Assembly (NCBI RefSeq): GCF_019048065.1
Contig: NZ_CP077291.1
Location: 2,294,001-2,358,000 of the forward strand
From: Citrobacter farmeri
Lineage (GTDB): Bacteria > Pseudomonadota > Gammaproteobacteria > Enterobacterales > Enterobacteriaceae
DNA: 64,000 nucleotides
Direction of reading: 5' to 3'
Under the pieces are notes generated by a model. The model had not been told where the DNA came from, ran no database searches, and was given only the letters and a program-made list of their open reading frames with translations. Both the position numbers and the translations under genes were made by a program. Shown in pieces: positions 8,771-18,804 of the stretch; position 1 is the stretch's first letter; every line of letters begins with the position of its first letter.

Positions 8771-9662
8771 AAAAATCTATCGCCCATGGTGCGTGAAACA
8801 GGATCACCGCATTGCCGGATATCGTGACTTTCACCGGTTGGTTATCCTTAATCGTTACGTCAATATCAACAGTGCCTTCGCGGCCTAATGCCCGTCCCTG
8901 ATGGCCTTTCACCTGGAGCAATTTCCCGTCATGGGGTAATAAATGGTGATGTACCAGCCAGGCACCCATTGGGCCGTTAGCATTGCCCGTCACCGGATCT
9001 TCCACAATACCGATTGCCGGAGAGAACATGCGTCCGTCGGTTTCATTTTTGCCCGGGCGGATCTGAAAAGGAAAAAAGCCATTGCAGCCAATCTGCTGAC
9101 TGATAGCGCAAAGTGCAGAAAGGTCGGGCGTGAGGGCGTCGATATTCACTTCAGGCTTCAACGGGATCATCACTTTCGAATGGCCGGTCGAGGCAACCTG
9201 AATCGGCAGGCCTGGTAGGACTGCGTCTTCACTCAGGTGCAGTGCGCGAAGAATGGCGGCGCGGATGTCGCCTTCGAGTGGCGCGTCGAAGGAGGGGGCA
9301 CCTTGTTCCAGCGAGATACGATAATCGTCGTTATCATGGCGGATCTCTACCCGGTGACGTCCGGCCAGCGAGGTTTGCCACACTGTGGCATTGCCCAGTC
9401 CCAGCACCGTGGAACGGACATAATGCGCCGCAACGGTGGCATGTCCGCAGATGGGTACTTCGACCGTGGGAGTAAAGTAGCGAATGCGAACATCGCTGTC
9501 GTCGCTTTGTAGCAGGAATGCGGTTTCGGAGTGGCGCAGTTCGCGGGCAATCAGTTGCATCTGCGCATCGCTGAGTCCGTCAGCATGCAGGACAACACCG
9601 GCAGAGTTGCCGCGAAAAGGGGTTCTGGTGAAGGCATCTACATGGTAAACCTGTGGTTTCAT
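8769..9662 (-). CDS. yddE: PhzF-family isomerase-like protein YddE
   Basis: A 297-residue protein from the ATG at 9662 (MKPQVYHVDAF), the length of E. coli YddE. An upstream ATG at 9668 lies too close to the GGGAGA ribosome site. PhzF-fold proteins are two-domain enzymes with a catalytic glutamate, visible here in RELRHSETAFL; other family motifs are VPICGHATVAAHY and GIVEDPVTGNANGPMGAWL. E. coli YddE has a known fold but no established substrate. It is transcribed alone, between the autotransporter gene and narV, in the E. coli order. Confidence 0.94.
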   Translation of the reverse strand: MKPQVYHVDAFTRTPFRGNSAGVVLHADGLSDAQMQLIARELRHSETAFLLQSDDSDVRIRYFTPTVEVPICGHATVAAHYVRSTVLGLGNATVWQTSLAGRHRVEIRHDNDDYRISLEQGAPSFDAPLEGDIRAAILRALHLSEDAVLPGLPIQVASTGHSKVMIPLKPEVNIDALTPDLSALCAISQQIGCNGFFPFQIRPGKNETDGRMFSPAIGIVEDPVTGNANGPMGAWLVHHHLLPHDGKLLQVKGHQGRALGREGTVDIDVTIKDNQPVKVTISGNAVILFHAPWAIDF

Positions 9663-9759
9663 TAGCATTCTCCCTGAGTTGGAGAAGCATCATAACGTGC
9701 AGAGTGTGGGATGGCGATGCCTCAAACATGAACACGCTATTCGGCTGGAACGAACAGTC

Positions 9760-9783
9760 GCCCGGCAGATTACGCCACCGGGC
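9760..9783 (-). terminator. hairpin downstream of narV
   Basis: Inverted repeat GCCCGG / CCGGGC just beyond the narV stop codon at the end of the narUZYWV operon. No clear U-tract is visible, so it may act as a mRNA-stabilising hairpin or a weak terminator. Confidence 0.45.
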
Positions 9784-9790
9784 CGAACCG

Positions 9791-10471
9791 TTATCGCCGG
9801 GAACGAACGATCTGATAGCGACGACTGAAGTACTCAAACGGCGCGCTCCAGACGTGAACCAGACGGGTGAACGGAAAGAGCAGGAAGATGGTCATTCCTA
9901 ACACCAGATGTACGCGGAAGATAAACGCCACGCCGTCCAGGTGGGCAGAAGCTCCGCCACGGAAGGTGACGACGGACTGCGCCCATTCCACCAGCTTCAG
10001 CATTTCACTACCGTCCGGGTGCTGCGCGGAGAACGGTATCGTGCTTAAGCCCAGAATGCACTGAATCAGCAGAATGCAGAGGATCAGAATATCCGCCGTG
10101 GACGAGGTGGCCCGGATGCGGGAGTTGGTCAGACGACGCACCAGCAGCCCCGCGCCGCCGACCAGCGTCAGCACGCCGCAAATCCCGCCCGCAATCATCG
10201 CCATCTGTTGTTTCACCGCAATGGGCAGGAACCAGGCGTACATCCAGTGTGGGGTTAACATCCCGAACAGGTGGCCAAAGAAGATCCCCAGAATGCCGAT
10301 GTGGAAGAGATTCGACCACAGGACCATCCCGCGCTTGTCCAGCATCTGACTGGAAGACGCGCGCCAGGTGTACTGCCCGTAGTCATAGCGTAACCAACTG
10401 CCAAGGATGAAAACCGTCCCGCACAGATAGGGGTAGATGTCGTAAAAAAAGACGTTCAGGAACTGTATCAT
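9791..10471 (-). CDS. narV: nitrate reductase Z, gamma subunit (cytochrome b)
   Basis: A 226-residue membrane protein with five hydrophobic segments, starting [20 protein letters not shown] and ending [15 protein letters not shown], as in E. coli NarV. It anchors the NarZY catalytic dimer, binds two b hemes through histidines in the membrane segments ([24 protein letters not shown]) and oxidises quinol. Its ATG overlaps the narW stop by four bases, showing translational coupling. Assignment to the Z isoenzyme rather than NarI rests on position next to yddE and narU and on remembered NarV sequence. Confidence 0.95.
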   Translation of the reverse strand: MIQFLNVFFYDIYPYLCGTVFILGSWLRYDYGQYTWRASSSQMLDKRGMVLWSNLFHIGILGIFFGHLFGMLTPHWMYAWFLPIAVKQQMAMIAGGICGVLTLVGGAGLLVRRLTNSRIRATSSTADILILCILLIQCILGLSTIPFSAQHPDGSEMLKLVEWAQSVVTFRGGASAHLDGVAFIFRVHLVLGMTIFLLFPFTRLVHVWSAPFEYFSRRYQIVRSRR

Positions 10472-11163
10472 TTCGGGCCTCCCGCGCTGACGTCAACATA
10501 CTGCGGTGCGACGTCCTGGCTAAAGCGTCGTTGATATTGCTGTAATGGCGAACTGTCACAGGCCGTGGCGTTATCTTCGATAAATTTCACCTGTTCCTCT
10601 TCCCAGACGGCATCCAGCGCCTGACGGGTATCATCACGCGCTTCGGTGCCAACCTGTTTAGTGACACTGTCACTTGAAAGTGGGCTGCCAGACAGTAACA
10701 GCAGGGCATCGAACAGTTGATACCACGGCGCGTCCCGCTGCTTTAAACGTCCACCCAGCAGGGCGAGAATCGGCGCGACGTTCTGCAAGCCTTCGCGTGC
10801 TTCCGCTTCCGGCAGTACGCTCAGATATTCCAGATACAGCGGCAGATGGTCCGGCAGTTCGCGACAGTCGAGTTGTAATCCCACTTTTTCGTACTGCGCC
10901 AACAGATCCACCATCGCCTGACCGCGATCGCGGGACTCCGCGTGGACGTGCTCGAACAGCAGTAGCGAAGTGGCGCGTCCGCGGTCAAAGACTTCGCACC
11001 ATTCGGCCTGTTTATCGAGCAGGGGCGCGCTGAGCAGCGTTTCGGTAAAGTCGGTGAGCATCGGCGCATCGTGACGTACCAGCGCCAGAGCGTCATCCTT
11101 ACACGCCCACAGCCACTCATCCGGATACTCCATCAGCAGGCCAATCACCTTGAGGATTTGCAT
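10468..11163 (-). CDS. narW: nitrate reductase Z assembly chaperone
   Basis: A 231-residue cytoplasmic, mostly helical, acidic protein of the NarJ/TorD chaperone family (start [19 protein letters not shown]). These proteins bind the immature alpha subunit and license molybdenum cofactor insertion before membrane attachment; they are not part of the final complex. It overlaps narV by four bases and touches the end of narY by one base, consistent with one tightly coupled operon. Confidence 0.94.
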   Translation of the reverse strand: MQILKVIGLLMEYPDEWLWACKDDALALVRHDAPMLTDFTETLLSAPLLDKQAEWCEVFDRGRATSLLLFEHVHAESRDRGQAMVDLLAQYEKVGLQLDCRELPDHLPLYLEYLSVLPEAEAREGLQNVAPILALLGGRLKQRDAPWYQLFDALLLLSGSPLSSDSVTKQVGTEARDDTRQALDAVWEEEQVKFIEDNATACDSSPLQQYQRRFSQDVAPQYVDVSAGGPK

Positions 11164-12707
11164 TATTCCCCCTCCGCTTTATCACGCACTTCGGTGATGT
11201 TGATGGCGTCAATACGACTACTGTTGAACAGGTTAAATTTGGTATCGGAACCGTGGCAGCCGTCGCCGAAGGAGAAGCCGCAACCGTTGCGTTCGGGGAA
11301 GGCGTCGCGCGCCATTTCGCGGTGGCTGGTCGGGATCACAAAGCGGTCTTCGTAGTTGGCAATCGCCAGGTAGCGATACATCTCTTCAATCTGTTCAACG
11401 CTTAAGCCCACTTCGTCAATCGCACGAGTATCGGTGACGCCTTCTACAGTTTGCGAACGCATATAGTGGCGCATTGCCATCATGCGCTTCAGCGCACGCA
11501 GCACCGGCGCGGTGTCGCCTGCGCTCAGCATATTGGCGAGGTATTGCACCGGAATGCGCAGGCTTTCGATCGCTGGCAGTACGCCGTCGCTTTTGGGCAG
11601 TCCGCCCGCATCGGCGTAGGACTGAATCGGCGACAGCGGCGGCACGTACCAGACCATTGGCAGCGTGCGGTATTCCGGATGCAGCGGCAGCGCCAGCTTC
11701 CAGTCCATCGCCATTTTGTAAACCGGCGATCGCTGCGCGGCATCGATAACGTTTTGCGGGATCCCCTGTTTCAGCGCTTCTTCTATCACCGCCGGGTCGT
11801 GCGGGTTAAGAAACACGTCGCACTGGCGCTCATAAAGATCCGTTTCATATTCGGTGCTGGCCGCTTCTTCAATGCGATCCGCATCGTAGAGCAGTACGCC
11901 GAGATAGCGGATACGCCCGACGCAGGTTTCCGAACAGACGGTCGGCTGACCGGACTCAATGCGCGGATAACAGAAAATGCATTTTTCGGATTTGCCGCTT
12001 TTCCAGTTGAAGTAGATTTTTTTGTACGGGCAGCCGCTGATGCACAAGCGCCAGCCGCGACATTTATCCTGATCGATCAGCACAATGCCGTCTTCTTCAC
12101 GCTTGTAAATGGCACCGCTCGGGCAGGTGGCGACACAGCTTGGGTTCAGGCAGTGTTCGCACAGGCGCGGCAGATACATCATGAAGGTATTTTCAAACTG
12201 GCCGTACATCTCCTTCTGGATCTTGTCGAAGTTGCGGTCGCGGGCGCGTTTTTCAAATTCGCCGCCGAGCAACTCTTCCCAGTTCGGTCCCCAGATAATT
12301 TTATCCATCCGCTTGCCGTCAATCAGCGAACGGGGACGGGCAGTGGGCATATGCTTTCCTTCCGGCGCGCTGTGCAGATGCTGATAGTCGTAGGTGAACG
12401 GCTCATAGTAATCATCGATTTGCGGAATGACCGGGTTAGCGAAGATTTTAGTGATGACGCCCATTTTGCCGCCCAGGCGGGGTCTGATCTTGCCATTCAC
12501 GTCGCGAACCCAACCGCCTTGCCACTCCTCCTGATCTTCCCAGTTTTTCGGATAGCCGATGCCGGGTTTTGTCTCGACGTTGTTAAACCACGCGTACTCC
12601 ATTCCTTCACGCCCGGTCCAGACGTTTTTACAGGTGACGGAGCAGGTGTGGCAGCCAATGCATTTATCGAGGTTCAGTACCATGCCAACCTGTGAGCGTA
12701 TCTTCAT
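11163..12707 (-). CDS. narY: nitrate reductase Z, beta subunit (iron-sulfur)
   Basis: A 514-residue electron-transfer subunit. Four ferredoxin-type cysteine groups are visible: CIGCHTCSVTCKNVW near the N-terminus, then CEHCLNPSCVATCPSG, then CRGWRLCISGCPYKK, and CIFCYPRIESGQPTVCSETC. The tryptophan in CRGWRLC replaces a cluster ligand, which in this family gives the single [3Fe-4S] cluster among [4Fe-4S] clusters. It passes electrons from NarV hemes to NarZ. It overlaps narZ by four bases. Confidence 0.96.
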   Translation of the reverse strand: MKIRSQVGMVLNLDKCIGCHTCSVTCKNVWTGREGMEYAWFNNVETKPGIGYPKNWEDQEEWQGGWVRDVNGKIRPRLGGKMGVITKIFANPVIPQIDDYYEPFTYDYQHLHSAPEGKHMPTARPRSLIDGKRMDKIIWGPNWEELLGGEFEKRARDRNFDKIQKEMYGQFENTFMMYLPRLCEHCLNPSCVATCPSGAIYKREEDGIVLIDQDKCRGWRLCISGCPYKKIYFNWKSGKSEKCIFCYPRIESGQPTVCSETCVGRIRYLGVLLYDADRIEEAASTEYETDLYERQCDVFLNPHDPAVIEEALKQGIPQNVIDAAQRSPVYKMAMDWKLALPLHPEYRTLPMVWYVPPLSPIQSYADAGGLPKSDGVLPAIESLRIPVQYLANMLSAGDTAPVLRALKRMMAMRHYMRSQTVEGVTDTRAIDEVGLSVEQIEEMYRYLAIANYEDRFVIPTSHREMARDAFPERNGCGFSFGDGCHGSDTKFNLFNSSRIDAINITEVRDKAEGE

Positions 12708-15700
12708 TTTTTCGCCTCCTGTACCTGATCCCGACCTTCATCGTCCAGCCAGTCAATGTTCTTCATTTTTCTAATCATGATGAATTCATCGCGGTTGGAG
12801 CCGACGGTACCGTAATAGTTAAAGCCGTAAGCAAGCTGCGCATAGCCGCCGATCATGTGCGTTGGTTTCGGACAGACGCGAGTGACGGAGTTGTGGATCC
12901 CGCCGCGCATGCCGGTCACTTCCGATCCGGGGATATTCATGATGCGTTCCTGCGCGTGGTACATCATGGTCATGCCGGGCGGCACGCGCTGGCTGACCAC
13001 CGCGCGGGCGGTGAGGGCGCCGTTGGCGTTAAAAGCCTCGATCCAGTCGTTATCCTCAATACCGAGTTCTTTCGCATCCGTTTCACTGATCCAGACAATC
13101 GGCCCACCGCGTGACAGCGTCAGCATCAGCAGGTTTTCGCTGTAGGTGGAGTGAATGCCCCATTTCTGGTGCGGCGTCAGGAAGTTCAGCGCTTTCTCCG
13201 GGAAGCCGTTCGGCGGAATTTCACGCATCTCACTGACGCTGCGGGTGTCGATAGGCGGACGATAGGCCACCAGGCTTTCGCCAAACGCGCGCATCCACTG
13301 ATGATCCTGATACAGTTGCTGACGACCGGAGAGCGTGCGCCACGGGATCAGCTCATGGACGTTGGTATAACCCGCGTTATAGGAGACATGCTCGCTTTCC
13401 AGACCTGACCACGTCGGGCTGGAGATGATTTTGCGCGGCTGCGCCTGGATATCGCGAAAACGAATCTTCTCGTCTTCTTTGTTGAGCGCCAGATGAGTAT
13501 GTTCACGTCCGGTCATCGCACCGAGCGCTTCCCATGCCTTCACGGCGACCTGACCGTTGGTTTCCGGGGCAAGGGCGAGGATAACTTCCGACGCGTCCAG
13601 GGCGGTTTCGATCAGCGGTCGGCCTTTCGCCGGGCCTTCGCGCTTGGTGTAGTTAAGCTTGCCGAGGAAATCGACCTCCGTCCGGGTGTTCCACGAGATC
13701 CCTTTCCCGCCGTTACCCAACGTATCCATCAGCGGTCCGAGCGAGGTAAAACGCTCGTACGTCGCGGGATAGTCGCGCTCCACCACGGCGATGTTCGGCG
13801 CGGTTTTTCCGGGGATCAGATCGCATTCCCCTTTGCGCCAGTCCTGAATGTCAAACGGCTGCGAGAGTTCCGCCGGTGAATCGTGTTGTAACGGTTGCAG
13901 CACCACGTCGGTTTCTTGTCCCAGATGGCCGACACAGACCTCGGAAAAGACGTTGGCAATGCCTTTGTAAATTTCCCAGTCGCTTTTCGATTCCCACGCC
14001 GGATCCACCGCCGCCGACAGCGGATGAATAAACGGATGCATATCCGAGGTATTCATGTCGTCTTTTTCATACCAGGTGGCGGTGGGCAGAACAATATCGG
14101 AGAACAGACAGGTGCTCGACATACGGAAATCAAGCGTCACCAGCAGGTCGAGTTTTCCCTCTATCGCCGCAGACTGCCATTCCACCTCTTCCGGCTTAAT
14201 GCCTTCGCGAGATCCCAGCGCTTCCCCCTGAATACCGCTCTCTGTACCAAGCAAATATTTGAGCATGTATTCATGGCCCTTGCCGGAAGAACCCAGCAGG
14301 TTAGAGCGCCAGACAAACAGGTTTCGCGGATGGTTCTTACCGCTGTCCGGCTGTTCGCAGGCAAAACGAATATCACCGGATTTCAATGCCGCAACGGTGT
14401 ATTCCGCGGGCGATAAACCGGCTTTTTCGGCGCGGGCTTTGACAGTCAGCGGATTGAGATTGAGCTGTGGCGCAGAGGGCAGCCAGCCCATCCGTTCGGC
14501 GCGCACGTTGAAATCGATCAGATGACCGGTGAATTTTGAGGGATCCGCCAGCGGCGAAAGCAGCTCCTGAGCAGTCAGTTTTTCATAACGCCACTGGCTG
14601 GCATGGTTGTAGAAAAACGAGGTGCTGTTCATCTGGCGCGGCGGACGGTTCCAGTCCAGGGCAAAGGCCAGCGGCAGCCAGCCGGTTTGCGGGCGCAGTT
14701 TTTCCTGGCCAACATAGTGCGCCCAACCGCCGCCGCTCTGTCCGACACAACCGCAGAATACGAGGATGTTGATCATTCCCCGGTAGTTCATGTCCATGTG
14801 ATACCAGTGGTTGACGCCGGCGCCGAGGATAATCATCGAGCGACCGTGGGTCTTATGCGCGGTATCGGCGAACTCACGGGCGATGGTTTCAATCTGAAAG
14901 CGCGGTACGCCGGTTATCTGTTCTGCCCATGCCGGGGTGTAGGCTTTCACCTCGGAATACGCAATCGCTGCGTATGCATCTTCAAGACCGCGATCGAGGC
15001 CGTAGTTCGCCAGCACCAGATCGTAGACGCTGACCACCGGGCATCGACTGCCATTGGCAAGCGTCAGTTGCTTCACCGGGAGCTGGCGCACCAGCACGGG
15101 TTCCTGCTTCACGCTGCGAAAATGCGGGTTTTCATTGCCGCCGAAATAGGGGAATGCGACGCCCAGCACCTCATCATGCTGACCGAGTAATGACAGCGAC
15201 AGTTCGGTTTCTGAACCTGCTGCCAGTGTCTCAAGGTTCCATTTGCCTTTTTCGCCCCAGCGGAAACCGATCGAACCGTTAGGCACCACCAGTTCACCTG
15301 TGCCGTTGCAGGCGACCGTTTTCCACTCCGGGTTGTTACTTTCGCCCAGACCATCGACCAGATCCGAGGCGCGCATCATCCGTCCTGGCACGTAACTGCC
15401 GTCCTCGCGGACATCCAGCAATACCAGCATCGGCATATCGGTGTAGCGGCGGCAGTAGTTGAGGAAATAGTCGCTGGGGTTGTCGAGGTGGAACTCTTTT
15501 AAGATAACGTGTCCCATTGCCATCGCCAGCGCGCTGTCGGTGCCTTGTTTTGGCGCGAGCCATTGATCGCTTAGCTTGGCAACTTCGGAGAAGTCGGGGG
15601 TAATAGCAACGGTTTTAGTGCCTTTGTAGCGCACTTCGGTAAAGAAGTGGGCATCTGGCGTACGCGTTTGCGGTACGTTTGAGCCCCAGGCAATGATATA

Positions 15701-16444
15701 GCTGGAGTTGTACCAGTCGGCGGATTCGGGGACGTCGGTCTGTTCGCCCCAGGTCATGGGTGAGGCGGGCGGTAAGTCGCAGTACCAGTCGTAAAAACTC
15801 AGACAGGTGCCGCCGAGCAGGGAAAGATAGCGGGTACCGGCGGCGTAAGAAACCATCGACATCGCCGGGATGGGTGAGAAACCAGCAACGCGGTCCGGGC
15901 CATAGGTTTTGACGGTCCAGACGTTAGCGGCGGCAATGAGCTGGTTCAGCTCCTTCCAGTTGGAGCGGATAAACCCGCCGCGTCCGCGTACCTGCTTGTA
16001 GCTCTGGCACTTTTGCGGGTCGTTCATGATTGAATCCCACGCCAGCACCGGATCGGCATGGGCGGCCAGGGCATCACGCCACAGTTCGATCAGTCGTTTA
16101 CGCACCAGCGGGTATTTCAGACGGTTGGCGCTGTACAGATACCAGGAGTAGCTGGCGCCGCGCGGACAGCCGCGCGGTTCATGGTTGGGCAGGTCCGGGC
16201 GCGTACGCGGATAGTCGGTCTGCTGGGTTTCCCAGGTTACCAGACCATTTTTAACGTAGATTTTCCAGCTACACGAGCCGGTACAATTCACCCCGTGGGT
16301 TGAACGGACAATCTTGTCAAATTGCCAGCGCTGGCGATAGCTGTCTTCCCAGTCCCGGTTGGTATGCATCACCTGACCGTGACCGTCAGCAAAGGTGTCA
16401 CCCTTTTGTTTGAAGTAACGGAAGCGATCCAACAGTTTACTCAT
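12704..16444 (-). CDS. narZ: nitrate reductase Z, alpha subunit (molybdopterin)
   Basis: A 1246-residue catalytic subunit, the usual length for NarG/NarZ. The N-terminal STHGVNCTGSCSWKIY segment carries the histidine and cysteines of the FS0 cluster, and GCPRGASYSWY holds the fourth ligand. The segment YIIAWGSNVPQTRTPDAHF contains the Asn/Asp region near the Mo-bisMGD cofactor. It reduces nitrate to nitrite on the cytoplasmic face. In E. coli the NarZ enzyme is mainly sigma-S dependent and not strongly induced by nitrate. No frameshift was seen. Confidence 0.97.
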   Translation of the reverse strand: MSKLLDRFRYFKQKGDTFADGHGQVMHTNRDWEDSYRQRWQFDKIVRSTHGVNCTGSCSWKIYVKNGLVTWETQQTDYPRTRPDLPNHEPRGCPRGASYSWYLYSANRLKYPLVRKRLIELWRDALAAHADPVLAWDSIMNDPQKCQSYKQVRGRGGFIRSNWKELNQLIAAANVWTVKTYGPDRVAGFSPIPAMSMVSYAAGTRYLSLLGGTCLSFYDWYCDLPPASPMTWGEQTDVPESADWYNSSYIIAWGSNVPQTRTPDAHFFTEVRYKGTKTVAITPDFSEVAKLSDQWLAPKQGTDSALAMAMGHVILKEFHLDNPSDYFLNYCRRYTDMPMLVLLDVREDGSYVPGRMMRASDLVDGLGESNNPEWKTVACNGTGELVVPNGSIGFRWGEKGKWNLETLAAGSETELSLSLLGQHDEVLGVAFPYFGGNENPHFRSVKQEPVLVRQLPVKQLTLANGSRCPVVSVYDLVLANYGLDRGLEDAYAAIAYSEVKAYTPAWAEQITGVPRFQIETIAREFADTAHKTHGRSMIILGAGVNHWYHMDMNYRGMINILVFCGCVGQSGGGWAHYVGQEKLRPQTGWLPLAFALDWNRPPRQMNSTSFFYNHASQWRYEKLTAQELLSPLADPSKFTGHLIDFNVRAERMGWLPSAPQLNLNPLTVKARAEKAGLSPAEYTVAALKSGDIRFACEQPDSGKNHPRNLFVWRSNLLGSSGKGHEYMLKYLLGTESGIQGEALGSREGIKPEEVEWQSAAIEGKLDLLVTLDFRMSSTCLFSDIVLPTATWYEKDDMNTSDMHPFIHPLSAAVDPAWESKSDWEIYKGIANVFSEVCVGHLGQETDVVLQPLQHDSPAELSQPFDIQDWRKGECDLIPGKTAPNIAVVERDYPATYERFTSLGPLMDTLGNGGKGISWNTRTEVDFLGKLNYTKREGPAKGRPLIETALDASEVILALAPETNGQVAVKAWEALGAMTGREHTHLALNKEDEKIRFRDIQAQPRKIISSPTWSGLESEHVSYNAGYTNVHELIPWRTLSGRQQLYQDHQWMRAFGESLVAYRPPIDTRSVSEMREIPPNGFPEKALNFLTPHQKWGIHSTYSENLLMLTLSRGGPIVWISETDAKELGIEDNDWIEAFNANGALTARAVVSQRVPPGMTMMYHAQERIMNIPGSEVTGMRGGIHNSVTRVCPKPTHMIGGYAQLAYGFNYYGTVGSNRDEFIMIRKMKNIDWLDDEGRDQVQEAKK

Positions 16445-16471
16445 GGCATTTCTCCTGCTCCATAGGGGTCT

Positions 16472-16552
16472 GTAGGCCGGATAAGGCGCAAGCCGTCATC
16501 CGGCATTGCGTGATTGCCTGATGGCGACGCATGGCGTCTTATCAGGCCTACG
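16472..16552. repeat. REP pair (BIME-like) between narU and narZ
   Basis: Two adjacent imperfect palindromes: GCCGGAT...ATCCGGC at 16476-16504 and GCCTGAT...ATCAGGC at 16516-16547. They show the GGCGCAAGCC and TGGCGACGCATGGCG cores typical of enterobacterial REP elements. Being inside the operon, it can stabilise the upstream narU mRNA against 3' exonucleases and separate narU from narZYWV expression. Confidence 0.85.
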
Positions 16553-16562
16553 TCAGTTGGTG

Positions 16563-17951
16563 TTATTTTTGTTGTGGTTTACGGCGGCCATAAACCAGCC
16601 AGGTCACCAGCACGCAGACGATGTAAAACACCAGAAAGATTTTCATGGCGCCGACGGGAGAACCGGTCATCGCCAGAGAACTGCCGAATGCTTTAGGAAT
16701 GAAAAAGCCGCCGACGGCGCCAATGGCGGAAATAAAACCCAGCGCCGCGGCGGTGTCGGTTACCGCTTCACGCTGAGCCTGCTCGTCGCTGCCGCCGCGC
16801 AGTTTCACTTTGTAGATAGTGAGCTGGCGAAAGATGACGGCAATCATCTGGAAGGTCGAGCCGCTACCCAGACCTGCGGTTAAGAACAGCCCCATAAAGA
16901 CCAGATAGAAGGCGATAAAACTGCCGGAACCTGAGCCGGGCAGCGTCAGGAAGAGCTGGGCCGAGAACAGCGCCATAAAGATGAAGTTAATCAGCGTCAC
17001 GCGCACGCCGCCAAACTTATCGGAGATGACTCCGCCCGCAGAACGCGCCAGCGCGCCGATAAACGGGCCAAAAAAAGCCAGATTGAGGATATTCACGTCC
17101 GGGAACTGCGTCTTCGCCAGCATGGCAAAACCGGCGGAAAAGCCGATGAATGATCCGAACGTTGCCAGATAGAGCAGGCTCAACAGCCAGAGGTGAAAGC
17201 GCTTGAGCACCGGCAACTGAGAGGCGATAGAGGCTTTGGAACTGGCGATGTCATTAGTGCCAAGCCAGGCGGCTATCGTCGCAATCGTCAGCAGCGGCAC
17301 CCAGATCCAGGCGGCATTTGCCAGTGAAAGCAGCGACCCGTCGGGTTGGGGGACGCCCTGGACGCCGAGGAAGGCGAATATCGGCAGGAAAATCACCAGC
17401 GGCGCTACCAGTTGCATCACGCTAACACCGAGATTACCCAGCCCTCCGTTCACCCCCAGCGCGCTACCTTGCTTCGCTTTCGGGAAAAAGAAACTGATAT
17501 TGCCCATGCTGGAAGCAAAGTTTGCGCCGGCAAAACCGCACAGCAGCGCGATAATAATAAATACCTCGAAAGGAGTGGTTGTATTTTGCACCGCAAAGCC
17601 GAGCCAGACGCAAGGAATAATCAGTATCGCGGTGCTAAAAACCGTCCATCGGCGCCCGCCAAATATTGGCACCATAAAGGAGTAGGGAACGCGTAATATT
17701 GCACCAGAAAGTGAAGGTAATGCGGTTAATAAAAAGAGTTGGTCGGTGGTGAAATTAAAACCAATTTTATTGAGATTGACGGCGACGGCGCTGAACAACA
17801 TCCAGACGCAGAAAGCAAGTAACAGACAAGCAACTGAGATACAAAGGTTTCTTCGCGCTATCTGTTTGCCTTTATTCTCCCAGAATGCTGGATTTTCCGG
17901 CTTCCAGTCACTCAAAAGATAACGATTATTTTTCTCATTTTGTTGCGCCAT
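16563..17951 (-). CDS. narU: nitrate/nitrite transporter NarU
   Basis: A 462-residue MFS protein with 12 hydrophobic segments, matching E. coli NarU in length when started at the ATG at 17951 (MAQQNEKNNRYLL), which has a GAGGGG ribosome site. The further upstream GTG at 17969 lacks one. Nitrate-signature segments GFAGANFASSMGNISFFFPKAKQG and GLGSGSTFQMIAVIF are present. It is the first gene of the narUZYWV operon and imports nitrate or exports nitrite in the inner membrane. Confidence 0.95.
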   Translation of the reverse strand: MAQQNEKNNRYLLSDWKPENPAFWENKGKQIARRNLCISVACLLLAFCVWMLFSAVAVNLNKIGFNFTTDQLFLLTALPSLSGAILRVPYSFMVPIFGGRRWTVFSTAILIIPCVWLGFAVQNTTTPFEVFIIIALLCGFAGANFASSMGNISFFFPKAKQGSALGVNGGLGNLGVSVMQLVAPLVIFLPIFAFLGVQGVPQPDGSLLSLANAAWIWVPLLTIATIAAWLGTNDIASSKASIASQLPVLKRFHLWLLSLLYLATFGSFIGFSAGFAMLAKTQFPDVNILNLAFFGPFIGALARSAGGVISDKFGGVRVTLINFIFMALFSAQLFLTLPGSGSGSFIAFYLVFMGLFLTAGLGSGSTFQMIAVIFRQLTIYKVKLRGGSDEQAQREAVTDTAAALGFISAIGAVGGFFIPKAFGSSLAMTGSPVGAMKIFLVFYIVCVLVTWLVYGRRKPQQK

Positions 17952-18159
17952 ATTACCCCTCACATGCACATGCGTTCATGAAAAAAAAGAAATAGTCTGC
18001 GCAAGAGCGCTGTACGTCCTTTTAAGAATTTATTGATGCTTTTATGAATATTGTGGAAAGAATAGATAAAAATGCGCAGCCACGCGGAGTGAAGGGGAAA
18101 TAACAGGGTGCTTAAGTGTTACTAAATGTAAACAAAAAACATAAGTAATTAACATTCAT

Positions 18160-18738
18160 TCAGGAAAAGAGCTCCAGCGCAATCATGCGATCCAGATGGC
18201 GATCAAACGCCGGATCGGCCATCTCCTGGATACCGAGAACGTACATGCCATCAAGACCGCACACCAGTGCAATCAGGCGCCAGGCGATATCTGCGGGGGT
18301 GGAGGCGGTAGTGAATTCTCCGGCGGCGAGCCCGCTTTCGATAATCGCGACCGTTTCTTCATGCCACATGCGCATGGTGAGCAGATAGGCGCTTTTGATT
18401 TCCGGGTCTCTGTCCGCAAGGATCTGCGCTTCGCGCCAGAGTTTTATATAGGGTTCGAATCCGCGGTCGTCACTGCCCAGGGTGGCGTGCAGACGCGCGC
18501 GCCAGGTGGCATTTTCCGCAACCCGTTCCGCATCCAGCAGAGTACGAATAAGACGAACAAAGGCCTGCGATTTGAGTTCTCCGGCGGAGGTAAAATGGTG
18601 GTGGACTTGACCCGTCGCGACCTTCGCTTCTGTGGCGATCCGCCGGACCGTCATGGCGGAAAAGCCGTCTTCGAGCGCCACGCGCATGGCTGCCTGCAAT
18701 ATCACTTCGCGACGTTCGTCTTTATTCAGATAGCTCAT
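18160..18738 (-). CDS. smvR: TetR-family repressor SmvR
   Basis: A 192-residue TetR protein from the ATG at 18738, which has a GGAGGTGGT ribosome site; a longer frame to 18774 lacks support. The N-terminal helix-turn-helix is visible in EVILQAAMRVALEDGFSAMTVRRIATEAKVATGQVHHHF. In Klebsiella, Citrobacter and relatives, the repressor next to the smvA biocide efflux gene is SmvR, and this gene fits its family. It is normally divergent from and adjacent to smvA; here smvA lies about 7.5 kb away, with the ben/cat genes between. A palindrome just upstream matches one upstream of smvA. Confidence 0.8.
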   Translation of the reverse strand: MSYLNKDERREVILQAAMRVALEDGFSAMTVRRIATEAKVATGQVHHHFTSAGELKSQAFVRLIRTLLDAERVAENATWRARLHATLGSDDRGFEPYIKLWREAQILADRDPEIKSAYLLTMRMWHEETVAIIESGLAAGEFTTASTPADIAWRLIALVCGLDGMYVLGIQEMADPAFDRHLDRMIALELFS

Positions 18739-18778
18739 ACCACCTCCATTCTTGCGGAAGCGGCAGTGTAGCAATAAG

Positions 18779-18794
18779 TTGGACGGATGTTCAA
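18779..18794. promoter_or_regulatory. putative SmvR operator, smvR side
   Basis: TTGGAC-GGAT-GTTCAA, an imperfect palindrome 40 bases upstream of the smvR start. The same arms with the same spacing recur upstream of smvA, and the flanks AAG...TT are also shared. That it binds SmvR is inferred from position and shared sequence. Confidence 0.6.
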
Positions 18795-18804
18795 TTGTGA
18801 CACG

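Noticed and set aside
11451..12695. 414-codon + strand ORF opposite narY
   Set aside because: It is a frame shadow of narY; it has no ribosome site, its protein is rich in His/Arg/Phe as expected from reversed coding sequence, and narY on the other strand is unambiguous.
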